64,000 nucleotides of DNA, from assembly GCF_001039355.2 (NCBI RefSeq), contig NW_019775758.1, forward strand, positions 446,441 to 510,440. Direction: 5' to 3'. The notes beneath the pieces were generated by a model. It searched no databases and was not told the DNA's origin. It worked only from the letters and a program-made list of their open reading frames with translations. The stretch comes from Lingula anatina (Eukaryota > Brachiopoda > Lingulata > Lingulida > Lingulidae). This document shows, in pieces, positions 41,101-44,002 of the stretch. A program made the position numbers and the translations under genes. Each line of letters opens with the position of its first letter. The first letter of the stretch is position 1.

Positions 41101-42223
41101 GGGTATTTCAAGTGGGACAACCATCATTGGAGGAACTGGGGGTAGTTCAGGTGGGACAACCATCATTGGAGGAACTGGAGGTAGTTTGGGTGGCACAACC
41201 ATCATTGGAGGAACTGGAGGTAGTTCAAGTGGGACAACCATCATTGGGGGAACTGGGGGTAGTTCAGGTGGGACAACCATCATTGGAGGAACTGGAGGTA
41301 GTTCAAGTGGCACAACCATCATTGGAGGAACTGGAGGTAGTTCAAGTGGGACAACCATCATTGGAGGAACTGGTCAAACTGGCCACTGGCATGTCTACAA
41401 TGTAAACACAGGTGTTCTTGGTCCACTGCCTGGTCAAACAGATGGGCACTGGCATCTAAATGGAGGTACTGGCCAGACCACTGGTCAGTCACAAGGACAG
41501 GCCTCTAGTACAGGACACTGGCATGTGTACAACTACAACAACCCTCCTATTTCAAACAGTGGGGCCTTCGATACCGGGATCCCTGCATTTAATTATGGAT
41601 CACAATACAGTGGCAGCGGTGGGACGGGCACCTCTGGTGCAGGTGGCACTGGTTACATCTTAGTTGGTACCCCAGGAAATCAGAGGTGGGTGCTGTCTGG
41701 CAGTGTGGGTGGAACTGGAGGGTATAATTACTACAGCAGCACTGGCACAGTGAATGGTGGTTACATTGGTGGCAGCAGCGGGACGGGTTACATTGGTGGC
41801 ACAGGAACTATAAGAATCTACCACAATGGACCTGATGTTGTCCTTGGTGGTACCACAACAGGAGACACTGTGAACAGTGGAACTGGCATGAGAAATGATG
41901 GCAACACAGGAAGTGGTTCCAATGAAGGAGGAAGCACCACAGGAGGAAGTGGTTCCTCTGGTTTTCAAAGCAGCACAGGAGTTGTGAGCACAGGAATGAT
42001 AGGTTTCCGCCCAAGCGGTGGGACAGACCAACCCACTCCAGGTGGAACACAGGGCGAAACTGGGTCAAGTAACTCTAAGCTGGCCAATAGTGTAATAGGT
42101 CAAAGCTCATTAAGTGCATTTGGTGTGTTCCCTGGGATGTCCCCCTCTGTCTGGCCAGGGGGGTCAAGTGGTCCAAGGTCAAGGGTCAGCAGGTCAACAG
42201 AGACTGAGGTGTCACAGGACTAG
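1..42223 (+). CDS. Giant tandem-CCP (sushi) protein gene, 3' part: 75 CCP exons plus a Gly-rich terminal exon
   Basis: One gene read through 76 exons (listed separately). Each of exons 1-75 encodes one CCP module: four cysteines, an aromatic-x-C core at Cys2, a GG/GS turn before Cys3, and Trp or Phe seven residues before Cys4. All introns are phase 1; the last base of each exon plus the first two of the next never gives a stop. Joined visible coding length is 15396 nt (5131 residues plus TAG). CCP modules are about 60-residue extracellular beta domains that bind proteins or glycans. No transmembrane segment follows the array, so a secreted product is inferred. The 5' end is outside the window. 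Introns (roughly 130-750 bp, AT-rich) hold nothing else that I recognise except the repeats and the MITE listed here. The partner and function are unknown; matrix, adhesive or complement-like roles are all possible. Confidence 0.93.
212..345. repeat. 22-bp intronic minisatellite
   Basis: Six units of tcacatctaacacaatctaggg in the intron after exon 1, starting at 212, 234, 256, 278, 300 and 322, with one or two changes per unit. The core tcacatctaacacaat recurs in other introns. Confidence 0.93.
776..964 (+). CDS. CCP exon 2 (type A module)
   Basis: 189 bp. Acceptor ttcag|ctggctgt, donor gaat|gtaagt. Founder-like copy of the type A module (VNYAC, NYINTGGS, CRGG, AISCE) that recurs in exons 12, 14, 16 and 18. 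Confidence 0.92.
1230..1415 (+). CDS. CCP exon 3 (type B module)
   Basis: 186 bp. Acceptor tttttcag|tgggttgt, donor tcat|gtgagt. Type B signature GHIHQNEVITYSC, GYVQTAGSNTATC, YVWTN. Closest relative is exon 13, which shares the unusual GHIHQNE segment. Confidence 0.93.
1810..1995 (+). CDS. CCP exon 4 (type B)
   Basis: 186 bp. Acceptor gtttag|tgggttgt, donor cagc|gtaagt. Begins the run of eight B-like modules (4-11). Has DPPKNV instead of the usual SPPSV and VTFAC at Cys2. Confidence 0.93.
2483..2668 (+). CDS. CCP exon 5 (type B, recent tandem unit 1)
   Basis: 186 bp. Acceptor gtgcttag|ctggatgc, donor gaac|gtaagt. First of five near-identical modules (5-9) whose introns are also alike, so exon and intron were duplicated together. 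Confidence 0.94.
2923..3108 (+). CDS. CCP exon 6 (type B, tandem unit 2)
   Basis: 186 bp. Acceptor gtgcttag|ctgggtgc, donor aaac|gtaagt. Differs from exon 5 mainly at QQKN instead of LQDD before Cys2. Starts 440 bp after exon 5. Confidence 0.94.
3368..3553 (+). CDS. CCP exon 7 (type B, tandem unit 3)
   Basis: 186 bp. Acceptor gtgcttag|ctgggtgc, donor gaac|gtaagt. Starts 445 bp after exon 6. IMYAC replaces ITYAC at Cys2. Confidence 0.94.
3735..3920 (+). CDS. CCP exon 8 (type B, tandem unit 4)
   Basis: 186 bp. Acceptor gtgcctag|ctggttgt, donor gaat|gtaagt. Shares VVDASF with exon 9 only, marking the two as the most closely related pair of the run. Confidence 0.94.
4188..4373 (+). CDS. CCP exon 9 (type B, tandem unit 5)
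   Basis: 186 bp. Acceptor gtgcttag|ctgggtgc, donor aaac|gtaagt. Last of the near-identical run; the following intron no longer resembles the preceding ones. Confidence 0.94.
4756..4941 (+). CDS. CCP exon 10 (type B)
   Basis: 186 bp. Acceptor tacag|tgggttgt, donor gaac|gtaagt. GYVHTAGSVT links it to exon 4; YLQDDVVTYAC links it to exons 5-9. Confidence 0.94.
5577..5762 (+). CDS. CCP exon 11 (type B)
   Basis: 186 bp. Acceptor attaag|ctggctgt, donor gaac|gtaagt. Lacks an internal Met start but is open and intact: PPNVTGASF, QDDVIIYAC, GYVQTSGS, SWTNETIVC. Confidence 0.92.
6211..6264 (+). repeat. 25-bp tandem copies of the exon 12 splice acceptor
   Basis: tcagtattagtcatctaata... is repeated with a 25-bp period, placing tcag at 6211, 6236 and 6261. 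Only the last is followed by the exon. Using the middle AG would shift the frame (25 is not a multiple of 3). Confidence 0.85.
6265..6453 (+). CDS. CCP exon 12 (type A)
   Basis: 189 bp. Acceptor atttcag|ctggctgt is the last of three acceptor-like copies 25 bp apart (see repeat at 6211). Donor gaat|gtaaga. YTEGSRLTYVC and NYINTGGS identify type A. Confidence 0.92.
6769..6954 (+). CDS. CCP exon 13 (type B)
   Basis: 186 bp. Acceptor ctgtag|tgggatgt, donor caat|gtaggt. Shares GHIHQNEVITY with exon 3. RAALVC instead of NGALVC near the end. Confidence 0.93.
7705..7893 (+). CDS. CCP exon 14 (type A)
   Basis: 189 bp. Acceptor ttctag|ctggttgc, donor gaat|gtaagg. Nearly the same N-terminal half as exon 12 (PRATYTEGSRLTYVC). 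Preceded by a 750-bp intron with no recognisable feature. Confidence 0.92.
8175..8360 (+). CDS. CCP exon 15 (type B)
   Basis: 186 bp. Acceptor atgtag|tgggatgt, donor gaat|gtaagt. Type B with YHERDVATYEC and CRSGNYVWTN. Confidence 0.93.
8774..8962 (+). CDS. CCP exon 16 (type A)
   Basis: 189 bp. Acceptor ttccag|ctggttgc, donor gaat|gtgagc. Type A with QQNYILTGGS in place of NYINTGGS. Confidence 0.92.
9378..9566 (+). CDS. CCP exon 17 (type B)
   Basis: 189 bp, one codon longer than other type B exons because of WDSNGPI before Cys4. Acceptor ttctag|tgggctgt, donor cagc|gtaagt. Confidence 0.93.
9920..10108 (+). CDS. CCP exon 18 (type A)
   Basis: 189 bp. Acceptor tttcag|ctggttgt, donor gaac|gtaagt. 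Most diverged type A copy: FTEGTILPYVC, NMARC, DRGQAISC. Confidence 0.92.
10329..10471. repeat. 42-bp intronic tandem repeat
   Basis: Three units start at 10329, 10371 and 10413 and a partial one at 10455. Each opens with tcacatctaacacaat, the same core as the 22-bp repeat near 212, then gaaacccaacactcacctat. A related single copy precedes at 10296. Confidence 0.93.
10514..10699 (+). CDS. CCP exon 19 (type B)
   Basis: 186 bp. Acceptor ttacag|gtggttgt, donor cagc|gtaagt. Closes the last A/B pair. Intron before it carries the 42-bp repeat. Confidence 0.92.
11194..11370 (+). CDS. CCP exon 20
   Basis: 177 bp. Acceptor ctccag|gtggctgt, donor cagg|gtaaga. First module with the NWQGVRLQC ending, which differs from the YVWTN type. 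The stretch before Cys3 is unusual (VGRSNREVMTC). Confidence 0.9.
11774..11962 (+). CDS. CCP exon 21
   Basis: 189 bp. Acceptor ttccag|ctggctgt, donor gaac|gtgagt. Intact four-Cys module with FIWNNNEALVC ending. Confidence 0.92.
12250..12435 (+). CDS. CCP exon 22
   Basis: 186 bp. Acceptor aatcag|gtggctgt, donor cagc|gtaagt. QWGAEGPIAC ending. Intron downstream repeats a fragment of the exon end (ctgaaggaccattagcttgcca at about 12461). Confidence 0.92.
12760..12948 (+). CDS. CCP exon 23
   Basis: 189 bp. Acceptor tttcag|ctggttgt, donor gaag|gtatgg. VFYRC core; LGQLQTAGSS replaces the usual GYVQT. Confidence 0.92.
13477..13662 (+). CDS. CCP exon 24
   Basis: 186 bp. Acceptor ttctag|gtggttgc, donor caag|gtaggt. 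GYVPTGGSG and FEWGTLGPLRC; related to exons 1 and 22 by the EWG ending. Confidence 0.92.
14058..14243 (+). CDS. CCP exon 25
   Basis: 186 bp. Acceptor ttccag|cgggctgc, donor caag|gtgagt. VEYRC core and FVWNSGAPIVC ending. Confidence 0.92.
14617..14789 (+). repeat. 63-bp tandem unit containing the 5' edge of exon 26
   Basis: Cores ctagttgcacaggc (14650), ctggttgtacaggc (14713) and ctggttgtgcaggc (14776, the real exon start) are exactly 63 bp apart, each preceded by a tcacatctaac-like motif and a T-rich tract. Two are therefore intronic copies of the acceptor region. Confidence 0.85.
14776..14964 (+). CDS. CCP exon 26
   Basis: 189 bp. Acceptor ttccag|ctggttgt is the third copy of a 63-bp tandem unit whose first two copies lie in the intron. 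Donor gcac|gtaagt. VFYTC core, FQWVDGTALRC ending. Confidence 0.92.
15253..15444 (+). CDS. CCP exon 27
   Basis: 192 bp, longer than its neighbours because of a repeated ATPPN / STPPN segment between Cys1 and Cys2. Acceptor ttccag|ttggatgt, donor tctt|gtaagt. Confidence 0.91.
15468..15679. repeat. TTC/TCT-rich polypyrimidine tract
   Basis: About 210 bp of imperfect cttctt triplets on the + strand in the intron between exons 27 and 28. It gives a spurious Ser-rich reading frame. Confidence 0.9.
15795..15971 (+). CDS. CCP exon 28
   Basis: 177 bp. Acceptor ttgcag|ctggctgt, donor gccc|gtaagt. From here on the modules mostly end in x-G-x-x-I/L-x-C rather than WTNxxIVC. Confidence 0.92.
16369..16548 (+). 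CDS. CCP exon 29
   Basis: 180 bp. Acceptor ttccag|ggggctgc, donor gaaa|gtaagg. Atypical middle (NHIEDRGNHTLVC) with one N-glycosylation-like NHT site. Confidence 0.91.
16940..17119 (+). CDS. CCP exon 30
   Basis: 180 bp. Acceptor ttacag|gtggttgc, donor caac|gtaagt. VTYRC, YVKVSGGDFLTC, FVGNYIQC. Confidence 0.92.
17311..17484 (+). CDS. CCP exon 31
   Basis: 174 bp. Acceptor ccccag|gtgcatgt gives ACP instead of GCP at the first Cys. Donor aatg|gtaagt, followed by a (GT)n tract and the assembly gap. Confidence 0.91.
17501..17546. repeat. (GT)n microsatellite
   Basis: 23 GT units starting just after the exon 31 donor, leading into the assembly gap. Confidence 0.97.
17556..17889. other. Assembly gap (334 N)
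   Basis: Run of N between a (GT)n and a (GA)n tract inside the intron between exons 31 and 32. The true length and content are unknown. Confidence 0.99.
17892..17929. repeat. (GA)n microsatellite
   Basis: 19 GA units bordering the gap on its right side. Confidence 0.97.
18189..18365 (+). CDS. CCP exon 32
   Basis: 177 bp. Acceptor tttcag|agggctgt, donor ggag|gtaagt. First module after the N gap. Joins exon 31 in frame (G plus AG gives Glu). A further exon hidden in the gap cannot be excluded. Confidence 0.91.
18720..18899 (+). CDS. CCP exon 33
   Basis: 180 bp. Acceptor tctcag|ttggctgt, donor tctg|gtatgt. IYYEC, GYVPTGGSAFLTC, FVGERLTC. Confidence 0.91.
19216..19395 (+). CDS. CCP exon 34
   Basis: 180 bp. 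Acceptor accaccag|gtggctgc, donor cagc|gtaagt. AQYRC core, YVKVGTSDSLTC, PWIGTRIQC. Confidence 0.91.
19737..19913 (+). CDS. CCP exon 35
   Basis: 177 bp. Acceptor tttcag|gtggctgt, donor atac|gtaagt. VTFGC core, GYIQDGGSTSLVC, FQGEQIVC. Confidence 0.91.
20246..20434 (+). CDS. CCP exon 36 (extended N-terminal linker)
   Basis: 189 bp. Acceptor tttcag|ctgccact; the usual GC start is replaced by ATVSC, lengthening the linker to module 35. Donor gcaa|gtatgt. Confidence 0.89.
20607..20786 (+). CDS. CCP exon 37
   Basis: 180 bp. Acceptor ttacag|agggatgc, donor agac|gtaagt. ATYFC; ends RFTGTIPQC, the only ending close to the classical G-x-x-P-x-C of vertebrate CCPs. Confidence 0.91.
21075..21254 (+). 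CDS. CCP exon 38
   Basis: 180 bp. Acceptor tttcag|ctggttgc, donor gaat|gtgagt. TFYTC, GYIKVQGDDRLTC, YVGAPLIC. Confidence 0.92.
21610..21786 (+). CDS. CCP exon 39
   Basis: 177 bp. Acceptor ttccag|ctgggtgc, donor agtt|gtaagt. VTYYC, YVQTGGSKTLRC, WTGQRIQC. Open throughout but without an internal start codon. Confidence 0.91.
22015..22206 (+). CDS. CCP exon 40
   Basis: 192 bp. Acceptor ctatag|ctggctgt, donor cagg|gtatgt. Late module that returns to the longer W-type ending (FTWNQGGALVC). Confidence 0.92.
22530..22709 (+). CDS. CCP exon 41
   Basis: 180 bp. Acceptor ttacag|ctggttgc, donor gcag|gtgatg. Carries the ATHNG motif; best match is exon 50, nine exons downstream. Confidence 0.92.
22951..23130 (+). 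CDS. CCP exon 42
   Basis: 180 bp. Acceptor ttccag|ctggttgt, donor caat|gtaagc. AAGNVAISGDRDLRC resembles exons 51, 60, 61 and 69. Confidence 0.92.
23406..23591 (+). CDS. CCP exon 43
   Basis: 186 bp. Acceptor caacag|ctggttgt, donor cgac|gttagt (less usual +3 T). TQGTQITYNC is shared only with the collagen-insert exons 52 and 70. The MITE at 23631 lies just after its donor. Confidence 0.91.
23631..23796. mobile_element. MITE copy 1 (TIR caggcccgtagccag), 166 bp
   Basis: Ends are inverted repeats caggcccgtagccag and ctggctacgggcctg. The 6 bp on each side are identical (cagggg at 23625-23630 and 23797-23802), fitting a target-site duplication. No coding capacity. It lies in the intron after exon 43. 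A second copy in opposite orientation is at 50800. DNA-transposon-derived; superfamily not assigned. Confidence 0.85.
24052..24228 (+). CDS. CCP exon 44
   Basis: 177 bp. Acceptor cattag|ctggttgt, donor gaac|gtaaga. VLYEC, GYIQTGGSIFLSC, FVGQNIVC. Resembles exon 53. Confidence 0.91.
24579..24767 (+). CDS. CCP exon 45 (extended N-terminal linker)
   Basis: 189 bp. Acceptor atgcag|ctgaaaaa; reads AEKIEC before the REPP segment, a longer linker also found in exon 54. Donor gcat|gtgagg. Confidence 0.89.
25011..25190 (+). CDS. CCP exon 46
   Basis: 180 bp. Acceptor catag|ctggctgt, donor agac|gtaagg. ARYSC, GYVPVSGQTSLTC, FRGDPLVC. Confidence 0.91.
25515..25694 (+). CDS. CCP exon 47
   Basis: 180 bp. 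Acceptor tgtcag|gtggttgt, donor gaag|gtagtt. ITYQC, QGNIKTSGDTQLRC, FVGQALVC. Confidence 0.91.
26030..26209 (+). CDS. CCP exon 48
   Basis: 180 bp. Acceptor tcccag|ctggctgt, donor caaa|gtaggt. VTYSC, GYLQTGGQRFLTC, FQGERIRC. Confidence 0.92.
26619..26807 (+). CDS. CCP exon 49
   Basis: 189 bp. Acceptor tcacag|gtggatgt, donor caag|gtaatg. Its last 40-odd bases and its donor are repeated twice in the following intron. SATSSSMSITC replaces the usual GGS turn. Confidence 0.9.
26810..27120. repeat. Minisatellite with two decoy copies of the exon 49 3' end and donor
   Basis: A gtgacagtgtgttaggt-type repeat of about 17 bp is interrupted at 26861-26902 and 27006-27048 by copies of the last 40-odd bases of exon 49 (gacagtgggtggg...attagatgtcaag), each followed by gtaatg like the real donor at 26808. 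Confidence 0.88.
27375..27557 (+). CDS. CCP exon 50
   Basis: 183 bp. Acceptor ctccag|ctggatgt, donor caac|gtaagt. ATHNGRNESS followed by VTYTC; partner of exon 41. Confidence 0.92.
27754..27933 (+). CDS. CCP exon 51
   Basis: 180 bp. Acceptor ttctag|ctgggtgc, donor agac|gtaagt. GATNDASGAPY and VRYSC; closest to exon 69, eighteen exons later. Confidence 0.92.
28213..28455 (+). CDS. CCP exon 52 with collagen-like insert
   Basis: 243 bp, about 20 residues longer than its neighbours. Acceptor actcag|ctggttgc, donor gaat|gtaagc. Between Cys1 and Cys2 it carries Gly-X-Y triplets (GSTGPQGSSGPLGP). The rest (QGTQIQYTC, VRVSGSLTLTC, YVGERIKC) is a normal CCP. Confidence 0.92.
28769..28945 (+). CDS. 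CCP exon 53
   Basis: 177 bp. Acceptor ttacag|tgggctgt, donor gaac|gtaagt. VTFAC, YIKSGGQETLVC, FEGERLQC. Partner of exon 44. Confidence 0.91.
29221..29409 (+). CDS. CCP exon 54 (extended N-terminal linker)
   Basis: 189 bp. Acceptor tttcag|caaaaatt; reads KIVGC before QEPPSPANAV, matching the odd start of exon 45 nine exons earlier. Donor agag|gtaagg. Confidence 0.89.
29707..29886 (+). CDS. CCP exon 55
   Basis: 180 bp. Acceptor ttccag|agggctgt, donor caag|gtttgt (weak +3 position). ATYTC, GTIQVGGDRVLEC, FRGQLIQC. Confidence 0.9.
30187..30360 (+). CDS. CCP exon 56
   Basis: 174 bp. Acceptor ttctag|ctggctgt, donor gaac|gtatgt. VTYRC, RYIQTGGDSNLRC, YIGQRIVC. No internal Met. Confidence 0.91.
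30659..30838 (+). CDS. CCP exon 57
   Basis: 180 bp. Acceptor ttacag|ctggttgc, donor agag|gtcagt. VNYGC, GYVRVRGDTSLTC, FEGTVIDC. Confidence 0.91.
31128..31310 (+). CDS. CCP exon 58
   Basis: 183 bp. Acceptor ttccag|ctggctgt, donor gatg|gtaggt. VRYGC, GRVSIGGDAVLRC, WEGRRLQC. Confidence 0.91.
31578..31760 (+). CDS. CCP exon 59
   Basis: 183 bp. Acceptor tttcag|ttggctgc, donor agac|gtgagt. VEYSC, NMVMVSGNRMKSC, WVGASMVC. Confidence 0.91.
32148..32330 (+). CDS. CCP exon 60
   Basis: 183 bp. Acceptor tttcag|ctggttgt, donor gcag|gtcagt. TTNDASGGPY groups it with exons 51 and 69. Acidic GSDGEWAG before Cys4. Confidence 0.91.
32673..32852 (+). CDS. CCP exon 61
   Basis: 180 bp. Acceptor tatcag|ctggctgc, donor gaac|gtgggt (weaker donor). 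PRTTNNAGPGPY and GNVAVRGDATLTC resemble exon 42. Confidence 0.9.
33204..33383 (+). CDS. CCP exon 62
   Basis: 180 bp. Acceptor ttgtag|ctggctgt, donor caaa|gtaaga. VTYLC, GTIKVFGGILTC, YEGERIVC. Confidence 0.91.
33774..33953 (+). CDS. CCP exon 63
   Basis: 180 bp. Acceptor ttccag|gaggatgt (Arg-Gly-Cys after joining), donor gcag|gtatgg. ISYRC, GYIKIGGDSELTC, FEGAMIVC. Confidence 0.91.
34242..34418 (+). CDS. CCP exon 64
   Basis: 177 bp. Acceptor tttcag|ctggctgc, donor acaa|gtaagc. VTYSC, DARQTGGSNTLTC, FRGTRIVC. Counterpart of exon 71. Confidence 0.92.
34629..34823 (+). CDS. CCP exon 65 (extended N-terminal linker)
   Basis: 195 bp. Acceptor ttccag|aggacact; eight extra residues (DTIPTNT) before the first Cys. 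Donor gaag|gtatta. Counterpart of exon 72, which has the same extension. Confidence 0.91.
35124..35154. repeat. (ATTT)n tract before exon 66
   Basis: Tetranucleotide run serving as the pyrimidine-rich part of the exon 66 acceptor; a comparable tract precedes the paralogous exon 73. Confidence 0.93.
35159..35338 (+). CDS. CCP exon 66
   Basis: 180 bp. Acceptor ttccag|ctggctgc directly after an (ATTT)n tract, donor cagc|gtaagt. Tyr-rich GYYRASGSYNLLC. Counterpart of exon 73. Confidence 0.92.
35507..35534. repeat. (GA)n microsatellite
   Basis: About 14 GA units in the intron after exon 66. A shorter GA run occurs at about 22739-22762. Confidence 0.93.
35740..35913 (+). CDS. CCP exon 67
   Basis: 174 bp. 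Acceptor tttcag|ctggttgt, donor cagg|gtgagt. APSIQHTIRTGDGPY, VSYTC, WMGELLVC. Almost identical at DNA level to exon 74. Confidence 0.92.
36295..36474 (+). CDS. CCP exon 68
   Basis: 180 bp. Acceptor tttcag|ctgggtgc, donor acag|gtaact. STPYVETTIATYRC. Counterpart of exon 75. Confidence 0.91.
36732..36920 (+). CDS. CCP exon 69 (two possible acceptors)
   Basis: 189 bp from aaaag|gtgcag, or 183 bp if the second AG six bases on (gtgcag|acacag, start 36738) is used; both keep the frame. Extended start ADTDSC. GATNDATGAPY and VRYSC match exon 51. Donor caag|gtattt. Confidence 0.87.
37249..37485 (+). CDS. CCP exon 70 with collagen-like insert
   Basis: 237 bp. Acceptor tctcag|cgggatgt, donor gaac|gtgagt. 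Second module with Gly-X-Y triplets (GMTGPQGTTGPQGRP) at the same place as exon 52; TQGTQIQYTC follows. Confidence 0.92.
38092..38268 (+). CDS. CCP exon 71
   Basis: 177 bp. Acceptor tttcag|ttggatgt, donor caaa|gtaagt. GARQVGGSNSLTC and FQGTRIIC match exon 64. Follows a 606-bp intron with no recognised feature. Confidence 0.91.
38396..38590 (+). CDS. CCP exon 72 (extended N-terminal linker)
   Basis: 195 bp. Acceptor ttccag|gaaatgta; extension NVTPSNQ contains an N-x-T sequon. Donor acac|gtatgt. Only 127 bp separate it from exon 71, the shortest intron here. Confidence 0.91.
38835..39014. repeat. 104-bp intronic direct repeat before exon 73
   Basis: Two copies of a block with tatttgcatatatttgtctg, (ttta)n and tccattatttatccaa, starting near 38835 and 38939. 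They produce several spurious hydrophobic reading frames. Confidence 0.85.
39024..39203 (+). CDS. CCP exon 73
   Basis: 180 bp. Acceptor ttccag|ttggctgt after a long TTTA-rich tract, donor cagc|gtaagt. VDGMRAVYSC, GFYRVSGNYNLLC. Confidence 0.91.
39523..39696 (+). CDS. CCP exon 74
   Basis: 174 bp. Acceptor tttcag|ctggttgt, donor cagg|gtgagt. Near copy of exon 67, including the first bases of the intron (gtgagtgggattgtgtt). Confidence 0.92.
40048..40227 (+). CDS. CCP exon 75 (last CCP module)
   Basis: 180 bp. Acceptor tttcag|atggttgc, donor tcag|gtaaat. STPYVETTIATYRC as in exon 68. No CCP-like exon follows. Confidence 0.91.
40689..42223 (+). CDS. Terminal exon 76: Gly/Thr/Ser-rich tail with 13-residue repeats and GHWH motifs
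   Basis: 1535 bp. Acceptor ttttcag|ctcttgga joins exon 75 in phase 1; 510 residues, then TAG at 42221-42223. The tail starts ALGSVQGVGVIGGN, runs through Gly/Ser/Thr-rich low complexity, eight repeats of the type GTTIIGGTGGSSS, three His-Trp-His motifs (TGHWHVYN, DGHWHLNG, TGHWHVYN), more Gly/Tyr-rich sequence and a basic end (GPRSRVSRSTETEVSQD). There are no cysteines, no hydrophobic C-terminal segment and no membrane anchor. HWH triplets can bind metal, and the RVSR site fits an R-x-x-R protease motif, but both uses are inference. Resembles silk- or matrix-like Gly-rich tails in composition only; no family recognised. Confidence 0.9.
41072..41373 (+). repeat. 39-bp coding tandem repeat in the terminal exon
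   Basis: Eight units of about 39 bp (ggcacaaccatcattggagg...) encode the 13-residue repeat GTTIIGGTGGSSS. Units differ mainly at gca/gga and agt/ggt codons, so the repeat looks recently homogenised. Confidence 0.93.
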
Positions 42224-42904
42224 ACTCTTATAAACTTACATTTATGCTCATTTGTATTTTGATTTTAAGATAAGTGATAAGCTCTGCTTACTGTAGTTGA
42301 ATGATCTGGTGGATAACATGTAATTTATGGTAACTTTCAGTATTGTGCATTTTCCTAGTCCACTGGGTAGTTCTTAGGACACAGTTGATGTATCTTATTT
42401 TGTTCTAGTAAGGGACCCAGAAAAATGTAGCCTACTTGATATTAATAGTCCATTCATTTGAGGATGCTGTAAAATTCAATTGCTGAATCAACAATTTTCC
42501 TTAAAGAGCACTTGAACTTGGCATAGTAATACCGTCATTCGTGTGTTTTGAAATCTCCAAATGGTGTTCCTGACTTAAAACATATTATCAATTTTTGTAA
42601 AGATAAACATTTTTCAGCATGAAAAAGCCTTAGTAAAAGGGGGTAAAGAAATGTACCTAATAATTACTTATTTCTTTGCTTCGATCATGGTAACTGTAAT
42701 CACTTCATATCCCAATTTGGCAATAGCGTTGTGTATTTTATGATTGTCTGAATATTTTTGTATGGGCAATATTATTTTGATTATACTGCTTCCCAGAGAC
42801 ACTGATTTTCTGTTTTTTTTTTTATGCATGACTGTGTGTGAGGGAGGAAGATGGGGGGAAAAAAAGGAGAGAGTGTGAGATGAAGAACGTTAAACATAGA
42901 CTAA
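42224..42904 (+). other. Region after the CCP gene stop (probable 3' UTR and intergenic)
   Basis: No reading frame or RNA gene seen. No AATAAA was noticed in this stretch, so the transcript end is not placed. Confidence 0.5.
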
Positions 42905-43654
42905 ATTGTAGTTTATAAAAATAATGGGCGCTTTTCAGAATTTAAACGACAGTTATGTCTCATTTATTTTGCAAATCTTACCTGAGGTCCTCAACGATGC
43001 ATCAAGGGTTAGGTTACCTTTATCTTCTTCGGGCGGCATTTTTCACGTGAAAAATATTCACAGTAGCCTTTGAGGGGTTTTATTAGGTACTGCATAAGCG
43101 GGGTTATCGTCCTGTCCTGAAATACAATACCAATATCAGAGCAGTCATGCCCCTTTATCTGGCTAGTAGATGTTCATGTTATTAAAATGATTAATATGTG
43201 TGCTTAAATAAGCATGTGATGGACTTTAAACGCACTCGTGTTCTACTCGGGATGTCTTGTCATTATCTGTTTTAAGGGGATGTAATATAATGCAATACAA
43301 TGGGTATTACTGAGTACATAACGTATCTGCGGTAAGACGATCTCGTCAGAAATAGCATTATATAATAACGTGCTGATGAACAACCTTTTCATGGCGATGA
43401 AGACGGGATGTCAAAGTCCATAAAATATGTAATATCTTAAAGATATTTATTTTTCTAAAGCTAAAAGGATTTTACACAAGTTTTTTTAAAGAAAACGTTA
43501 ATTCCTATCGTACACCATCTTAGAAGATGGCATTTCTTTGAACAGAAATTTGAATTCTACGTTCCAATAAAAATTGTTTTGCTTACAGGGGCATAATTGT
43601 CGGATTTTACTGCAGATACATTTAGATGGCCGCTACTGCTACGAATGGACTCAG

Positions 43655-43963
43655 TTTGCCTAGTTTGGGTTAGGGGGGGGGGTAGGCACTCTCCTCAAAT
43701 CCCACCTTCGTAACCGCCAGAGGGTGGGTTTAATTAACCGAAAAAAATCTTGCACAAGTTGTTTTAGTGTGTGAATAAGAGACATGTAATGTTTAAAATG
43801 TTTTAACGGTAACAAAAAATGAACAGACGAACGGCTCTTTTTATTATTGAAACGTGTGCCTCCATCCCTTTACAAAATCTTGCTTGTAGGATTTATCAAT
43901 GTCTCCAGGAGCGTATGCTTGCAACAAGCTTTTGACAAAATGACCTTGTCTTTTGGTGCAACT

Positions 43964-44002
<39 letters not shown>

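Noticed and set aside
40630-41361. Minus-strand Pro/Val-rich frame of 243 residues
   Set aside because: It is the complement of the Gly/Thr repeat in the terminal exon, where low complexity removes stops from other frames. The + frame continues a spliced gene.
40989-41405. Second + strand frame of 138 residues over the 39-bp repeat
   Set aside because: Same repeat read in another frame; no splice or start support.
1-42223. Regularly spaced similar segments with unique sequence between them, superficially like a giant CRISPR-type array
   Set aside because: The repeated segments are 174-243-bp open exons with splice signals and diverged sequence; the spacers are introns of variable length.
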